From Burkholderiales bacterium (GTDB taxonomy: Bacteria > Pseudomonadota > Gammaproteobacteria > Burkholderiales > Burkholderiaceae_C), in contig JAUVWL010000004.1 in NCBI GenBank assembly GCA_030604135.1, positions 1 through 64,000 of the forward strand: a stretch of DNA of 64,000 nucleotides, read 5' to 3'. Under the pieces are notes generated by a model. The model worked only from the letters and a program-made list of their open reading frames with translations. It was not told the origin of the DNA and searched no databases. Made by a program: the position numbers and the translations under genes. Shown piece by piece: positions 22,814-33,045 of the stretch. Position 1 is the first letter of the stretch. Each line of letters begins with the position of its first letter.

Positions 22814-24733
22814 TCAGCGGCCCCGCAGAAACAGGCAGTCCAGGTCTTTCATGCCCAGCTGGCGCCAGGTCGGCCGACCGTGGTTGCACTGGTCGCTGCG
22901 TTCGGTGACTTCCATCTGGCGCAGCAGGGCGTTCATCTCGTCCAGTGTCAGGCGGCGGTTGGCGCGCACGGCACCATGGCAGGCCATGGTGGCCAGCAGC
23001 TCGTTGCGGGCCCGTTGCACCACGGTGCTGGCCTCGTGCTGGCTCAATTCGGCCAGCACGCTGCGGGCCAGCTCCACCGGGTCACCGGCGGCCAAGGTGG
23101 TGGGCACGGCCCGCACCGCCAGCGTCTTCGGCGAAAACGGCACGACCTCCAGGCCCAGCTGGGCCAGCACCTCACCCGCCGCTTCGGCGGTGGCCACTTC
23201 GTCAGGCGTGGCGGCAAAGGTGGCCGGAATGAGCAGCGGCTGGCTGGCGATCTGGTGCGCGTCCAGCTGCTGCTTCAGGCCTTCGTAGATGATGCGTTCG
23301 TGGGCAGCGTGCATGTCGACCACCACCAGGCCATGGGTGTTCTCGGCCAGGATGTAGACACCATGCAGCTGAGCGATAGCCCGACCCAGCGGCCAGTCGC
23401 CTTCGGGCAGCGAAGGGGGGGGTGTTGTGGTCTCGGTGGCAAAAACCGGTGCCGGTGATTCGGGTGGAAGCGGTGCAGCGGCAGGGCGCCACAGGGCCTG
23501 CAGATCGTTCACGCGGTGCCCGACCTGCGGGGTGTCGGGGCGCCAGGGCAGTGGCTGCTGGCGCGGCATCGGGGCCAGAAAGGTGGGCGGGGTGTCATCC
23601 GGTCCCGCCATGGCAGCGGGCACCGCCGTCAACGGCAGCGTCTGCACGGAGCGTGGCGCGGCCAGCGCACTTTCCACCGCATGCCGCACAGCCTGGTGCA
23701 CCTCGCGGCTGTCGCGAAAGCGCACCTCGATCTTGGTCGGGTGCACGTTCACGTCGACCCGACCCGGGTCGATGCTCACGTACAGCGCATACACCGGCTG
23801 GCGGTGACCGTGCAGCACGTCTTCGTAGGCGCTGCGCGCGGCGTGGGTGATCACCTTGTCGCGCACGAAGCGGCCATTGACGTAGGCAAACTGCCAGTCG
23901 GCGCGCGAGCGGGCAGCGTCGGGTATGCCCGCCAGTCCCCAGACCCGCAGGCGCTGCAGGCCGCCGGTGGTGGCCGCTTCGCCAGGCACGTCGTCGGCCG
24001 GCCAGTTGACCACCACGGACTGGGCCACGAAGTCCTCGCCCAGCACGTCGGCCAGTCGGCGGCGCAGCGTGTCCAGGTGTTGTTCGCCGCTGGCCAGGTC
24101 GGGCGCCACAGCGCGCCACTGCGAGACCAGCTTGCCCTCGTGCCAGATGGCAAATCCGACATCGGGGCGCGCCAGGGCATGGCGTCGCACCGCCTCGATG
24201 CAGTGGGCCAGCTCGGTGCTCTCCGACTTGAGGAATTTGCGGCGCGCCGGTGTGGCAAAGAACAGCTCGCGCACCTCGACGGTCGTGCCGCGGCTGCGTG
24301 CGGTGGGTTGCAGTTCGCCACTGCGGCCGTCGAGCAGCCAACCATGACCTGCGCTGTCTTCATCGGTACGGGTGAGCACCGATACCTCGGCGATGGAACA
24401 GACCGCCGCCAGTGCTTCACCACGGAAGCCCATGGTATCGACCGACTCCAGGTCGTTGAGGTTGGCAATCTTGCTGGTGGCATGGCGCTTGAGGGCAGTC
24501 GGCAGCTCCTCATGCAGGATGCCGCAGCCATCGTCTTCCACGCTGATCAGGCGGATGCCACCGGCCTGCAGGCGTACCGTGATCTGTCGCGCGCCCGCGT
24601 CCAGCGCGTTGTCCAGCAGTTCGCGAACCACCGAGGCTGGACGTTCGACCACCTCGCCGGCGGCAATCTGGCTGATCAGCTCGTCCGGCAGTTCGCGGAT
24701 CGGGCGACGGGTGTTGGGCAGGGGGGCATTCAC
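22814..24733 (-). CDS. mutL: DNA mismatch repair protein MutL (probable GTG start)
   Basis: IRELPDELISQIAAGEVVERPASVVRELLDNALDAGA, MGFRGEALAAVCSIAEV, C-terminal RRLTLDEMNALLRQMEVTERSDQCNHGRPTW. Confidence 0.96.
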   Translation of the reverse strand: MNAPLPNTRRPIRELPDELISQIAAGEVVERPASVVRELLDNALDAGARQITVRLQAGGIRLISVEDDGCGILHEELPTALKRHATSKIANLNDLESVDTMGFRGEALAAVCSIAEVSVLTRTDEDSAGHGWLLDGRSGELQPTARSRGTTVEVRELFFATPARRKFLKSESTELAHCIEAVRRHALARPDVGFAIWHEGKLVSQWRAVAPDLASGEQHLDTLRRRLADVLGEDFVAQSVVVNWPADDVPGEAATTGGLQRLRVWGLAGIPDAARSRADWQFAYVNGRFVRDKVITHAARSAYEDVLHGHRQPVYALYVSIDPGRVDVNVHPTKIEVRFRDSREVHQAVRHAVESALAAPRSVQTLPLTAVPAAMAGPDDTPPTFLAPMPRQQPLPWRPDTPQVGHRVNDLQALWRPAAAPLPPESPAPVFATETTTPPPSLPEGDWPLGRAIAQLHGVYILAENTHGLVVVDMHAAHERIIYEGLKQQLDAHQIASQPLLIPATFAATPDEVATAEAAGEVLAQLGLEVVPFSPKTLAVRAVPTTLAAGDPVELARSVLAELSQHEASTVVQRARNELLATMACHGAVRANRRLTLDEMNALLRQMEVTERSDQCNHGRPTWRQLGMKDLDCLFLRGR

Positions 24734-24773
24734 GCGGCCATTGTAGGTCGCGACCACCCGAGCGCAGACAGCG

Positions 24774-26213
24774 TCAGACCTGCCGCGAGCGCGCCAGTGG
24801 TGGGTTTTGGGAGAAGTAGTTGACGATGCCACGCAGCAGCGCCTCGGCCAGTTCGGCCTGGTAGGCGGGGTTGCGCAGGCGCTTCTCTTCGTCGGGGTTG
24901 CTGATGAAGGCGGTTTCGACCAGCACACTCGGAATGTCGGGTGCACGCAGCACCGCGAAGTTGGCCTGCTCGACGCGGGGTTTGTGTAGGCGCCCGACAC
25001 GGCCGACCTCGCCGAGCAGCGCATTGCCGAACTGCAGGCTGTCCTTGATCTGGGCGGTGGTGCTCATGTCCAGCAAGGCGCGCTGCACCGTGGCATCTTG
25101 CGCCCGCACATTGAGACCGCCCACCAGATCGGAGTCGTTCTCCTTGTTGGCCATCCACTGCGCGGCCGCGCTGGTCGCTCCGCGCGTGCTCAGGGCATAG
25201 ACGCTCGCACCCTGTGGCCGGGGCGTGTAGAAGGCATCGGCGTGGATGCTGATGAACAGATCGGCCTGCACCCGCTGGGCCTTGTCGACCCGCACCCTAA
25301 GCGGTACGAAGTAGTCGCCATCGCGCGTCATGTAGGCCCGCATGGCGTGGCCGTTGACCCGGGTGGCGTTGATGCGGTCGCGCAGACGCCGCGCGATGGC
25401 CAGCACCACATCCTTTTCACGCGTGCCGCCCGGTCCGATGGCGCCTGGATCTTCACCTCCATGTCCCGCGTCCAGGGCCACGATGATCAGCCGGTCGGTC
25501 TGGCGGGCGGCGGTGGTGGGTCGTTTGCCAGCCGTGGCCGGCCGAGCCGGCGTGGAACTGGCCGCCGCGGTCTTGCCGGCTTCGGGAGGCGCTGCGGCCA
25601 CTGCGGGGCGGCCATTCTCCCGTTCGGCGATCAGCGCGCCCAGGGGGTCGTCGTGACTGGCATCGGGCACAGCGCTGCCGGTGCGTGCGGTCTCGATGCC
25701 CAGCAGTGCAGCCGCTCGTTCGCTGGCAGCGTCCAGCTCGCGCAAGCGCTGGGCGATCAGCTGTTCCAGCGGGTCGGGCGGGTTCGTCGGGTACAGGTCC
25801 ATCACCAGCCGGTAACGGTACGCCGCCACCGGGTCGAGCTGGAACACCTGTGGGGCAATCGGCTGCTTCAGATCGATCACCAGACGAACCACCTCTGGCG
25901 CGTTCTGCGCTGCCCGGATACCCGCGATGTTGGGGTCGTCCGGGCTGAGCTTGCCCACCAGTTCCCGCAGGCTGGGCAGCAGGTCGATGCCCTCGATGTC
26001 CACCACCAGCCGGGGCGGGTTGTCGATCATGAAGTGGCGGGTCTTCAGGGCCCCGTCTGACTCCACCGTCACACGGGTGTAGTCGTTGGCCGGCCACAGG
26101 CGCACCGCCAGCACCTGAGCGCCACGGGCAATCTGTTGCGTGCCCAGCAGAAGAACAAGTGAACCGGCCCGCAGCAAGCTGCGCCGACCCAGCACGGCTG
26201 GCAACTGCATCAA
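24774..26213 (-). CDS. amiC: N-acetylmuramoyl-L-alanine amidase with AMIN domain and Tat-like signal (RRSLLRAG)
   Basis: IVALDAGHGGEDPGAIGPGGTREKDVVLAIARRL, LFISIHADAF, VLVETAFISNPDEEKRL. Confidence 0.93.
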   Translation of the reverse strand: MMQLPAVLGRRSLLRAGSLVLLLGTQQIARGAQVLAVRLWPANDYTRVTVESDGALKTRHFMIDNPPRLVVDIEGIDLLPSLRELVGKLSPDDPNIAGIRAAQNAPEVVRLVIDLKQPIAPQVFQLDPVAAYRYRLVMDLYPTNPPDPLEQLIAQRLRELDAASERAAALLGIETARTGSAVPDASHDDPLGALIAERENGRPAVAAAPPEAGKTAAASSTPARPATAGKRPTTAARQTDRLIIVALDAGHGGEDPGAIGPGGTREKDVVLAIARRLRDRINATRVNGHAMRAYMTRDGDYFVPLRVRVDKAQRVQADLFISIHADAFYTPRPQGASVYALSTRGATSAAAQWMANKENDSDLVGGLNVRAQDATVQRALLDMSTTAQIKDSLQFGNALLGEVGRVGRLHKPRVEQANFAVLRAPDIPSVLVETAFISNPDEEKRLRNPAYQAELAEALLRGIVNYFSQNPPLARSRQV

Positions 26214-26737
26214 TCCAGCACCTCCAGCAGCTGCCGGCCGCGCGTCGAGCCTGCGCGCACCGTAACCAGGCGGTGTTCGTCGAGGTGGGGGTCAGGGTGG
26301 GCTTGCATGGGCGTGTGCTCGGCCCGGATCTCGATTTCCAGATCGGCCACAGGCATGACACCCGCGGCGCGCTCGGGCCACTCGACCAGCTTGAGCCCGG
26401 GCGACGCGAAAAGTTCGCGAAAGCCGGCGTCTTCCCATTCGCGCGGGTCGTTGAAGCGGTAGAAGTCGAAATGCCAGACGGACAACACCTCGCCCTCGGG
26501 CATCCAGGCGCAGTCGCTGCTGCTGTGGGGCTCGACCACTGCGTAGGTCGGGCTCTTGATGCGACCCTCGACGCCGAGCGCGCGCAGCAGGTGCCGCACC
26601 AGCGTGGTCTTGCCGGCACCCAGATCGCCGCGCAGGGCAATGACCGCATCGGCCAACGCAGGCGAGGCCGAGAGCACCGATGCGAACGACGCGGTGTCGG
26701 ACTCATCCAGCCAGCGGCCTTGCCAGGATTCAGGCAT
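26210..26737 (-). CDS. tsaE: tRNA threonylcarbamoyladenosine biosynthesis ATPase TsaE
   Basis: ALRGDLGAGKTTLVRHLLRALGVEGRIKSPTYAVVEPH, HFDFYRFNDPREWEDAGFREL, LVEWPERA. Confidence 0.95.
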   Translation of the reverse strand: MPESWQGRWLDESDTASFASVLSASPALADAVIALRGDLGAGKTTLVRHLLRALGVEGRIKSPTYAVVEPHSSSDCAWMPEGEVLSVWHFDFYRFNDPREWEDAGFRELFASPGLKLVEWPERAAGVMPVADLEIEIRAEHTPMQAHPDPHLDEHRLVTVRAGSTRGRQLLEVLD

Positions 26738-26788
26738 CCGAGATCCGGCCGCCGCCGTATCACGGGGGCTTCCTACAATCGGTGTCAC

Positions 26789-27883
26789 ATGAAGACCGGT
26801 CTTGTCGCTGTTCAATTCGTCTCGCGCTTGCAGGCCTGGGGCCAGGAACTCGGATTCTCCCAAATCGGGGTGGCCGGTGTCGACCTTTCGGACGCTGAAA
26901 GCGGCCTTCGGGACTGGCTGGCGGCCGGATTTCACGGAAGCATGGACTACATGGCCACCCATGGTCTCAAACGCGCGCGACCGGCGGAGTTGGTGCCCGG
27001 CACCGTGAGCGTGATCACGGCGCGCATGGATTACCTGCCACGATCGACCCCGGATGACTGGACAGGGCAGGAACTCGCCCGCCTGAAAAGGCCTGAGGAG
27101 GCCATCATCTCGGTGTACGCCCGTGGCCGCGACTACCACAAGGTGTTGCGCAACCGGCTGCAGAAGCTGGCCGACCGCATGGCGGCCGAGCTTGGCCCGT
27201 TCGGGCACCGCGTGTTCACCGATTCGGCGCCGGTGCTGGAAGCCGAGCTGGCGCGCCGCAGCGGCCAGGGCTGGCGTGGCAAGCACACGCTTGTCCTCAG
27301 CCGCGAGGGCGGCTCGATGTTTTTTCTGGGCGAGATCTATGTGGATCTGGCCCTGCCCCCCACCGAGCCGGTGAGCGACCACTGCGGCGCCTGCAGCGCC
27401 TGCATTGGCGCCTGTCCGACGGGGGCCGTCGTCGCGCCCTACCGGCTGGACGCACGCCGCTGTATTTCCTATCTGACCATCGAACACGACGGGCCGATTC
27501 CTCTGGAGTTGCGCCCGCTGATGGGCAACCGCATCTACGGCTGCGACGATTGCCAGCTGGTCTGCCCGTGGAACAAGTTCGCGCAGCGCAGCCCCTTGGC
27601 CGACTTCGACCCGCGCGAAGGCCTCTCTGGCTCCACACTGGCGGAGCTGTTTGCGTGGCGTGAGGACGAGTTCCTGCGCCGCACCGAAGGCAGTCCGATC
27701 CGCCGCATCGGCCACACCCGGTGGTTACGCAACATCGCCGTGGCCATGGGCAATGCATTGCGCCAGCGGGACGACGCAGGTCTGCGCTCAGCCCTGCGCG
27801 CACGGCTGGACCACCCCGACGGGACTGTGCGCGAGCACGTGATCTGGGCGCTGGCCCAGGCGCCCGGTCAGCCCGCCGTGTAG
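26789..27883 (+). CDS. queG: Epoxyqueuosine reductase
   Basis: CGACSACIGACPTGAVVAPYRLDARRCISYLTIEHDGPIPLELRPLMGNRIYGCDDCQLVCPWNKFA. Confidence 0.96.
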   Translation: MKTGLVAVQFVSRLQAWGQELGFSQIGVAGVDLSDAESGLRDWLAAGFHGSMDYMATHGLKRARPAELVPGTVSVITARMDYLPRSTPDDWTGQELARLKRPEEAIISVYARGRDYHKVLRNRLQKLADRMAAELGPFGHRVFTDSAPVLEAELARRSGQGWRGKHTLVLSREGGSMFFLGEIYVDLALPPTEPVSDHCGACSACIGACPTGAVVAPYRLDARRCISYLTIEHDGPIPLELRPLMGNRIYGCDDCQLVCPWNKFAQRSPLADFDPREGLSGSTLAELFAWREDEFLRRTEGSPIRRIGHTRWLRNIAVAMGNALRQRDDAGLRSALRARLDHPDGTVREHVIWALAQAPGQPAV

Positions 27884-29421
27884 CGCTGGCGCAGCTCGCG
27901 CTTGAGCAGCTTTCCGCTGGGGTTCTTGGGCAGGGCGTCGGTGAAGACGACCCGCTTGGGCGCCTTGAAGTGCGCCATGTGTTCGCTGCAGTGGGCCATG
28001 ACTTCGGCTTCGGACAGGCTCTGTCCGGCCTTGACCACGACCACGGCCGTGACCGCCTCGACCCACTTGGGGTCCGGCAGGCCGATCACCGCGACCTCGC
28101 TGACGGCGGGCAGGCGGTAAATCATTTCCTCGACCTCGCGGCTGGCCACGTTCTCGCCGCCGGTCTTGATCATGTCCTTCTTGCGGTCGACCACGCTGAT
28201 GTAGCCCTCGTCGTCGACAGTGGCCAGGTCGCCGCTGTGGAACCAGCCGCCGGCAAAGGCGGCCTCGGTGCGCTCGGGATCGTTGAAGTAGCCCAGCATC
28301 AGGTGCGGCGATCGGTGCACGATCTCGCCCACCTCGCCGGGGGCCACGTCCTGCATCTCGTCGTTGACCACCCGGGTCTCGACGTTGATCACCGCCTTGC
28401 CGCACGAGCCGGGCTTGCGCAGCTGGTCTTCGGGGGCGAGCATGGTGGCCAGGGGCGCGATCTCGGTCTGGCCGTACAGGTTCCACAGCCGCACCCGGGG
28501 CAGGCGTGAGGCCAGTTCCTTGAGCACCTCCACCGGCATGATGGAGGCACCGTAATAGCCTTTGGCCAGGTGGGACAGTTTGCCCGCGTCGAACAGCGGT
28601 GAGCGCAGCAGCGCGATCCACACGGTGGGGGGCGCAAAAAAGCTGGTGATCTGGTGCTGCTCCAGCAGAGCCAGCAGGTTGTCCGGTGTGGGTTTGCCGG
28701 TGATCACGTTGCTGCTGCCGATGTAGATGGCCGGGCCGAAGAACACGTCCAGCTGCGCGCAGTGGTACAGCGGCAGGGCATGCAGGGTGCGGTCCTGCTC
28801 TGCGATCTCGGCATTGATCACGCAGCTGACGTACTGCCAGAGCACCGCATCGTGGGTGAGCATGGCCCCTTTGGGCATGGACTCGGTGCCGCTGGTGTAG
28901 ACGATCTGGGCCAGGTCGGTACTCTGGGTGCCCACCTCGGGCAGCGGGTCGGTGCAGGCGGCGAGGTCTTCGAAACGGTGCATGCCTTTGGCGGGTTCGC
29001 TCGGGTCCTCCGAGGGCAGCCAGATGAACTGTTGCACCTGCGTATCCAGCGCGGCCGCATCACGGGCCAGCGCAGCCAGCCCGCTGTCGGTGGCCAGCGT
29101 GTGGGCGCCGGCATGCCGCAGGATGTAGGCCACCTCGTCGGCCTTGAGCATGAAGTTGATCGGCACCAGCACCGCGCCACGCCGCGCCAGCGCGAAGCGC
29201 AGCGCGGCAAAACCGTGCGAATTGCGGGCTAGTACGGCCACCTTGTCGCCTTCACCGACGCCGATGCGGTGCAGCCCTGCTGCCAGGCGGCTGACCAGGG
29301 CGTTGAACTCGGCATAGGTCCAGCGGGTCTGACCGCACATGATGGCCATCTTCTCTGGCAGCCGGCTGGCGGTGCGGTGCAGGGCATCGGCGATGGTCTG
29401 GCGGCGAACGGCCGGGTTCAT
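27868..29421 (-). CDS. AMP-dependent acyl-CoA synthetase/ligase
   Basis: IVYTSGTESMPKGAMLTHDAV, WNLYGQTEIAPLAT, GWFHSGDLATVDDEGYISVVDRKKDMIKTGGENVASREVEE, NPSGKLLKRELR. Confidence 0.93.
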   Translation of the reverse strand: MNPAVRRQTIADALHRTASRLPEKMAIMCGQTRWTYAEFNALVSRLAAGLHRIGVGEGDKVAVLARNSHGFAALRFALARRGAVLVPINFMLKADEVAYILRHAGAHTLATDSGLAALARDAAALDTQVQQFIWLPSEDPSEPAKGMHRFEDLAACTDPLPEVGTQSTDLAQIVYTSGTESMPKGAMLTHDAVLWQYVSCVINAEIAEQDRTLHALPLYHCAQLDVFFGPAIYIGSSNVITGKPTPDNLLALLEQHQITSFFAPPTVWIALLRSPLFDAGKLSHLAKGYYGASIMPVEVLKELASRLPRVRLWNLYGQTEIAPLATMLAPEDQLRKPGSCGKAVINVETRVVNDEMQDVAPGEVGEIVHRSPHLMLGYFNDPERTEAAFAGGWFHSGDLATVDDEGYISVVDRKKDMIKTGGENVASREVEEMIYRLPAVSEVAVIGLPDPKWVEAVTAVVVVKAGQSLSEAEVMAHCSEHMAHFKAPKRVVFTDALPKNPSGKLLKRELRQRYTAG

Positions 29422-29584
29422 GCGGGGTCTCCTGGGTGGGGCGTTGATGGACAGCGTGCAGTGTTACCCGATCAGGCCCCGTTCGCCCAGCGTGTTTCCA
29501 CCATGTTGAGGCAGCCCACTGTCACCTTTGCTCACCTTGCCACCCGCACGGCCTCGGGCGCCGCGGGCTATCATCCCCCCACTC

Positions 29585-30391
29585 ATGAATCTGGACTGGC
29601 CTCCTCCCCACTTCCTTGTCCGCTGGGGCCGACAGGCGCGTGCGGCCTGGTTGAGCTGGTGGAACGTGATCCTGATCGGCGCCGAAATCCTGGTGCTGGC
29701 CGCGCTGCCCTCCAGCTACCGAAAAGGTCGCCAGCGCACCGCCGTGCTGACCCACCTGGTGCGGGCCACCCTGCCGCAGATCAACAGTTTCCTGGTGCTC
29801 TCGGCCCTGGTGAGTCTGGTGCTCATCCGCATCGTGGTGGCCACGGCCATGAGCTATGGCCTGTCGCAATACGCACTGGAGGTGCTGGTGCGCACCCTGG
29901 TGCTGGAGCTCATTCCGCTCTACGCCGCCATGTTCGTGGCGCTGCGCTACGCGCTGCCAGGTGCCCAGGAGGTGCGCCGGCACCTGGCCGACCGCCTGCG
30001 CGCGGGGGAAGATGTCGAACACCAGCATCTGCTGCGCACCGAGTTGCTGCCGAGGGCGCTCGGCGCCACCCTGTCGGTGATGCTGCTGGCCGGGGTCAGT
30101 GGCGTGATTGCCTTGTTGCTGACCTACGTGAACGTGTACGGTCTGTCACCCTGGGGGCTGCCGGAGTACACCCGTGGCGTCGGCGCCGTGTTTTCCCCTG
30201 CGGTGTCCCTTATTTTTGCTCTCAAGACCCTTTTCTTCAGTCTCGCCGTGGCCATTGTGCCGTTCGCCGCCAGCGCCCAGCGCGATGGTCAGGGGCGTTT
30301 CAGCCGGCGCAGCGACATCTCCGAGTTCGCCCGTTTGCTGTCGGTCATCCTCATCGTCGAGGTCATCTCGCTGGTGGGCAACTACTATTGA
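29585..30391 (+). CDS. MlaE-like integral membrane protein (divergent MCE-system permease)
   Basis: LVRATLPQINSFLVLSALVSLVLIRIV...LVRTLVLELIPLYAAMFVALRYA and a C-terminal SLIFALKTLFFSLAVAIVPFAAS pattern like MlaE; directly upstream of an mlaD-like gene. Confidence 0.65.
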   Translation: MNLDWPPPHFLVRWGRQARAAWLSWWNVILIGAEILVLAALPSSYRKGRQRTAVLTHLVRATLPQINSFLVLSALVSLVLIRIVVATAMSYGLSQYALEVLVRTLVLELIPLYAAMFVALRYALPGAQEVRRHLADRLRAGEDVEHQHLLRTELLPRALGATLSVMLLAGVSGVIALLLTYVNVYGLSPWGLPEYTRGVGAVFSPAVSLIFALKTLFFSLAVAIVPFAASAQRDGQGRFSRRSDISEFARLLSVILIVEVISLVGNYY

Positions 30392-30411
30392 ACCTGTGAC
30401 TCCCTGCCTGC

Positions 30412-31434
30412 ATGAACCCTGACACCCGAACGACAGCCCCCGTGGCCAATGAGTCACCGGTGCGCTACCTGGAGCTCAAGGCTGCGCTGCTGCTGCTTTC
30501 CATGGTGTCGCTGCTGGTGGCCTCGGCCGTGTACGTGATGTACGCGCGCGGCCTGTTCGAAAGCACACAGCGGCTGGTGCTGGTTTCGGACGATTCCGAA
30601 GGCGTGGTGGTGGGCATGAACATGACCTTCGCCGGCTTTGCCATCGGGCGTGTCTCGCGTATCGAGCTCGGGGAAGACGGCAATGCCCGTATCCTGATCG
30701 ATGTGCCGACCAAAGACGCGCGCTGGCTGCGGACCTCCAGTGTGTTCACCATGGAACGCGCGCTGGTCGGTGGCACACGTATCCGTGCATTCAGCGGCAT
30801 GTTGGACGACCCTCCGCTGGAGGACGGAGCCGAACGACCGGTGCTCAAGGGGGATGCGATGGCCGAACTGCCCCGCCTCGTGGCCCAGGTGCGTGACCTG
30901 CTGGACAACCTCAATGGGCTGACAGCGCCCCAGGGGGCACTGGCCGCCAGCCTGACCAACATGCAGGACGTGACCGAGTCGCTGAAGGGGCCGCAAGGCG
31001 CCCTCGGTGTGATCATGGGCAACGAGACCGACGCGCAGAAGCTGGTGGCCACCATCGATGGCGCCAATGCACTGCTGGCCCGCTCGGACGCCCTGGTCGG
31101 ACGCCTGGACGCTCTGGTGGCCAACGCCGACCGGCAGGTGTTTGGTGCGCCGGGTGAAGCGGGTGCTGTGGCCGACCCTGGCCTGCTTGGCGAGGTGAGA
31201 ACCATGGTCCAGCAGCTGGACGGGCTGCTGGCCGAAACCCGATCTTCGCTGCAGAAGGTCGATGCCGTGCTGGTCGAGGTCGAGGGTGTTGCCAGCAACA
31301 CGCGCGAGGCCACCACCGACCTGGGCGCCCTGCGGGCCGAGGTCGAATCCAGCTTGCGCCAGATCGAATCCCTGGTCAACGACATCAACCGGCGTTGGCC
31401 TTTTTCCCGTGACACGGAGATCCGCCTGCCATGA
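30412..31434 (+). CDS. MlaD/MCE-domain protein, membrane anchored
   Basis: N-terminal TM, then LVLVSDDSEGVVVGMNMTFAGFAIGRVSRIELGEDGNARILIDVP (MCE domain) and a long helical tail. Confidence 0.87.
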   Translation: MNPDTRTTAPVANESPVRYLELKAALLLLSMVSLLVASAVYVMYARGLFESTQRLVLVSDDSEGVVVGMNMTFAGFAIGRVSRIELGEDGNARILIDVPTKDARWLRTSSVFTMERALVGGTRIRAFSGMLDDPPLEDGAERPVLKGDAMAELPRLVAQVRDLLDNLNGLTAPQGALAASLTNMQDVTESLKGPQGALGVIMGNETDAQKLVATIDGANALLARSDALVGRLDALVANADRQVFGAPGEAGAVADPGLLGEVRTMVQQLDGLLAETRSSLQKVDAVLVEVEGVASNTREATTDLGALRAEVESSLRQIESLVNDINRRWPFSRDTEIRLP

Positions 31435-32126
31435 AACGCTTGGTCCTCGATCGGGGCGTCCTGCGCGTGGCCAGTCGTGCCGCAGGCGTGTTGGGTTTGA
31501 CCGCCATGCTGGCCGCCTGTGGCAGCACACCACCGCCTCCCGACTGGCAGATGAGCGCACGGTCCAGCCTGGAACGGGCCCAGAAGGCCAGCCTCACGGG
31601 CTTGCCCTCGATCGAGGCGGCCGAGATGTCGCGTGTGCGGCGCGAACTGGCGCGCACCGGTCGGGCCGACCTGATGGCCCGCGCCGAGCTGGGTCTTTGT
31701 GCTGCGCGTGTGGCCGCCCTGGACCTGTCGCCCTGCGAAGCTTTCGAGGCACTGGCAACCGATGCCGCCGAGGCCGAGCGGGCCTATGCTCGCTACCTCT
31801 CGGGTCAACCCCTGCCGGGTGATGCGGTGTGGCTGCCAGAAGCCCAGCGGCCGCTGGTGGCGGGTGGTGAGGCGGCCCGGCGGGCGCTGCCGGGTGTGGG
31901 CGACCCACTGTCTCGCCTGGTCGCCGCGGCGGTGCTGATGCAGCGCGGTGACGCATCGCCTGAGGTGATCGCACTGGCCGTGGATACCGCATCCGACCAG
32001 GGCTGGAGCCGTCCGCTGCTGGCCTGGCTCGGCGTCGAGCGCGAGCGGGCCCGCGCCGCAGGCGATCAGGCCCAGGCCGATCGGGTGCAACGCCGCATGG
32101 ACCTCATTCTTCGCGAGCCGCGCTGA
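31431..32126 (+). CDS. Putative lipoprotein, third member of the MCE cassette
   Basis: Lipobox-like LAAC; start overlaps the MlaD-like stop by 4 nt. Confidence 0.65.
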   Translation: MKRLVLDRGVLRVASRAAGVLGLTAMLAACGSTPPPPDWQMSARSSLERAQKASLTGLPSIEAAEMSRVRRELARTGRADLMARAELGLCAARVAALDLSPCEAFEALATDAAEAERAYARYLSGQPLPGDAVWLPEAQRPLVAGGEAARRALPGVGDPLSRLVAAAVLMQRGDASPEVIALAVDTASDQGWSRPLLAWLGVERERARAAGDQAQADRVQRRMDLILREPR

Positions 32127-32127
32127 A

Positions 32128-33030
32128 TTAGGATCTCGCGTAAAGGGCCCGCCAGTCGGTGGTCCAGGCAGATAGGAGCTCGGGCACCGGCCCTTCATGC
32201 GACGGCAGTCCCAGGCGGCCTGCGGCCATGCGCAGGGCCTGCCCGGGGTGCTCCAGATCGAGGGCTTGTGCGCCGTTCTGCTTACTCAGTTTCTGTCCGT
32301 CCTGGGCCAGCACCAGTGGCGTGTGCAGGTAGCGGGGCGTGGCCAACCCCAGTGCCTGCTGGAGTAGAAGTTGACGTGGGGTGTTGTCTGCCAGATCTTC
32401 GCCGCGCACCACGTCGGTGATGCCCTGGTGGGCGTCGTCGACCACCACCGCCAGCTGGTAGGCCCACAGCCCATCGGCCCTGCGCAGCACGAAGTCACCC
32501 ACCTCGGCCGCCACGTTCTGTGCCTGCCGCCCCAGGCGTCGGTCGGTCCACTGCACCACCGAAGCGGGTGGCTCCGGCACCTGGAAACGCCAGGCGCGAG
32601 CAGGCCGGCCGTGCAGGCCGCCGCGCTCCGGGCGGCAGGTACCCGGGTAGACCTGAGGCCGGTGCCGCTCTCGCGAACGTCCGGCTTCGGCCATGGCCAG
32701 TTCGATATCCTTGCGCGAGCAGGCACAGGGGTAGGCCTGACCGGCTCGCTCGAGCCGGCTCAGTGCCTGGGCATAGGCATCGCTGCGCTGCGACTGGACC
32801 ATCACCGCTTCGTCGCTGACCATGCCGCAGCGCGCCAGCTGGGCCAGTATGGTCTGGCTGGCCCCCGGTACGCAGCGGGGCGTGTCCACGTCCTCGATGC
32901 GCACCAGCCAGGTGCCACCATGGGCGCGTGCATCCAGCCAGCTGGCCAGTGCCGCTACCAGCGAGCCGGCGTGCAGCGGACCGGTCGGGGAGGGGGCGAA
33001 CCGGCCGCGGTAGCTGCGCCTGTCGGACAC
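32128..33030 (-). CDS. gluQ: Glutamyl-Q tRNA(Asp) synthetase
   Basis: [53 protein letters not shown] zinc-type motif; [11 protein letters not shown]. Confidence 0.95.
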   Translation of the reverse strand: MSDRRSYRGRFAPSPTGPLHAGSLVAALASWLDARAHGGTWLVRIEDVDTPRCVPGASQTILAQLARCGMVSDEAVMVQSQRSDAYAQALSRLERAGQAYPCACSRKDIELAMAEAGRSRERHRPQVYPGTCRPERGGLHGRPARAWRFQVPEPPASVVQWTDRRLGRQAQNVAAEVGDFVLRRADGLWAYQLAVVVDDAHQGITDVVRGEDLADNTPRQLLLQQALGLATPRYLHTPLVLAQDGQKLSKQNGAQALDLEHPGQALRMAAGRLGLPSHEGPVPELLSAWTTDWRALYARS

Positions 33031-33045
33031 GCCGGCCCTCGGTCT

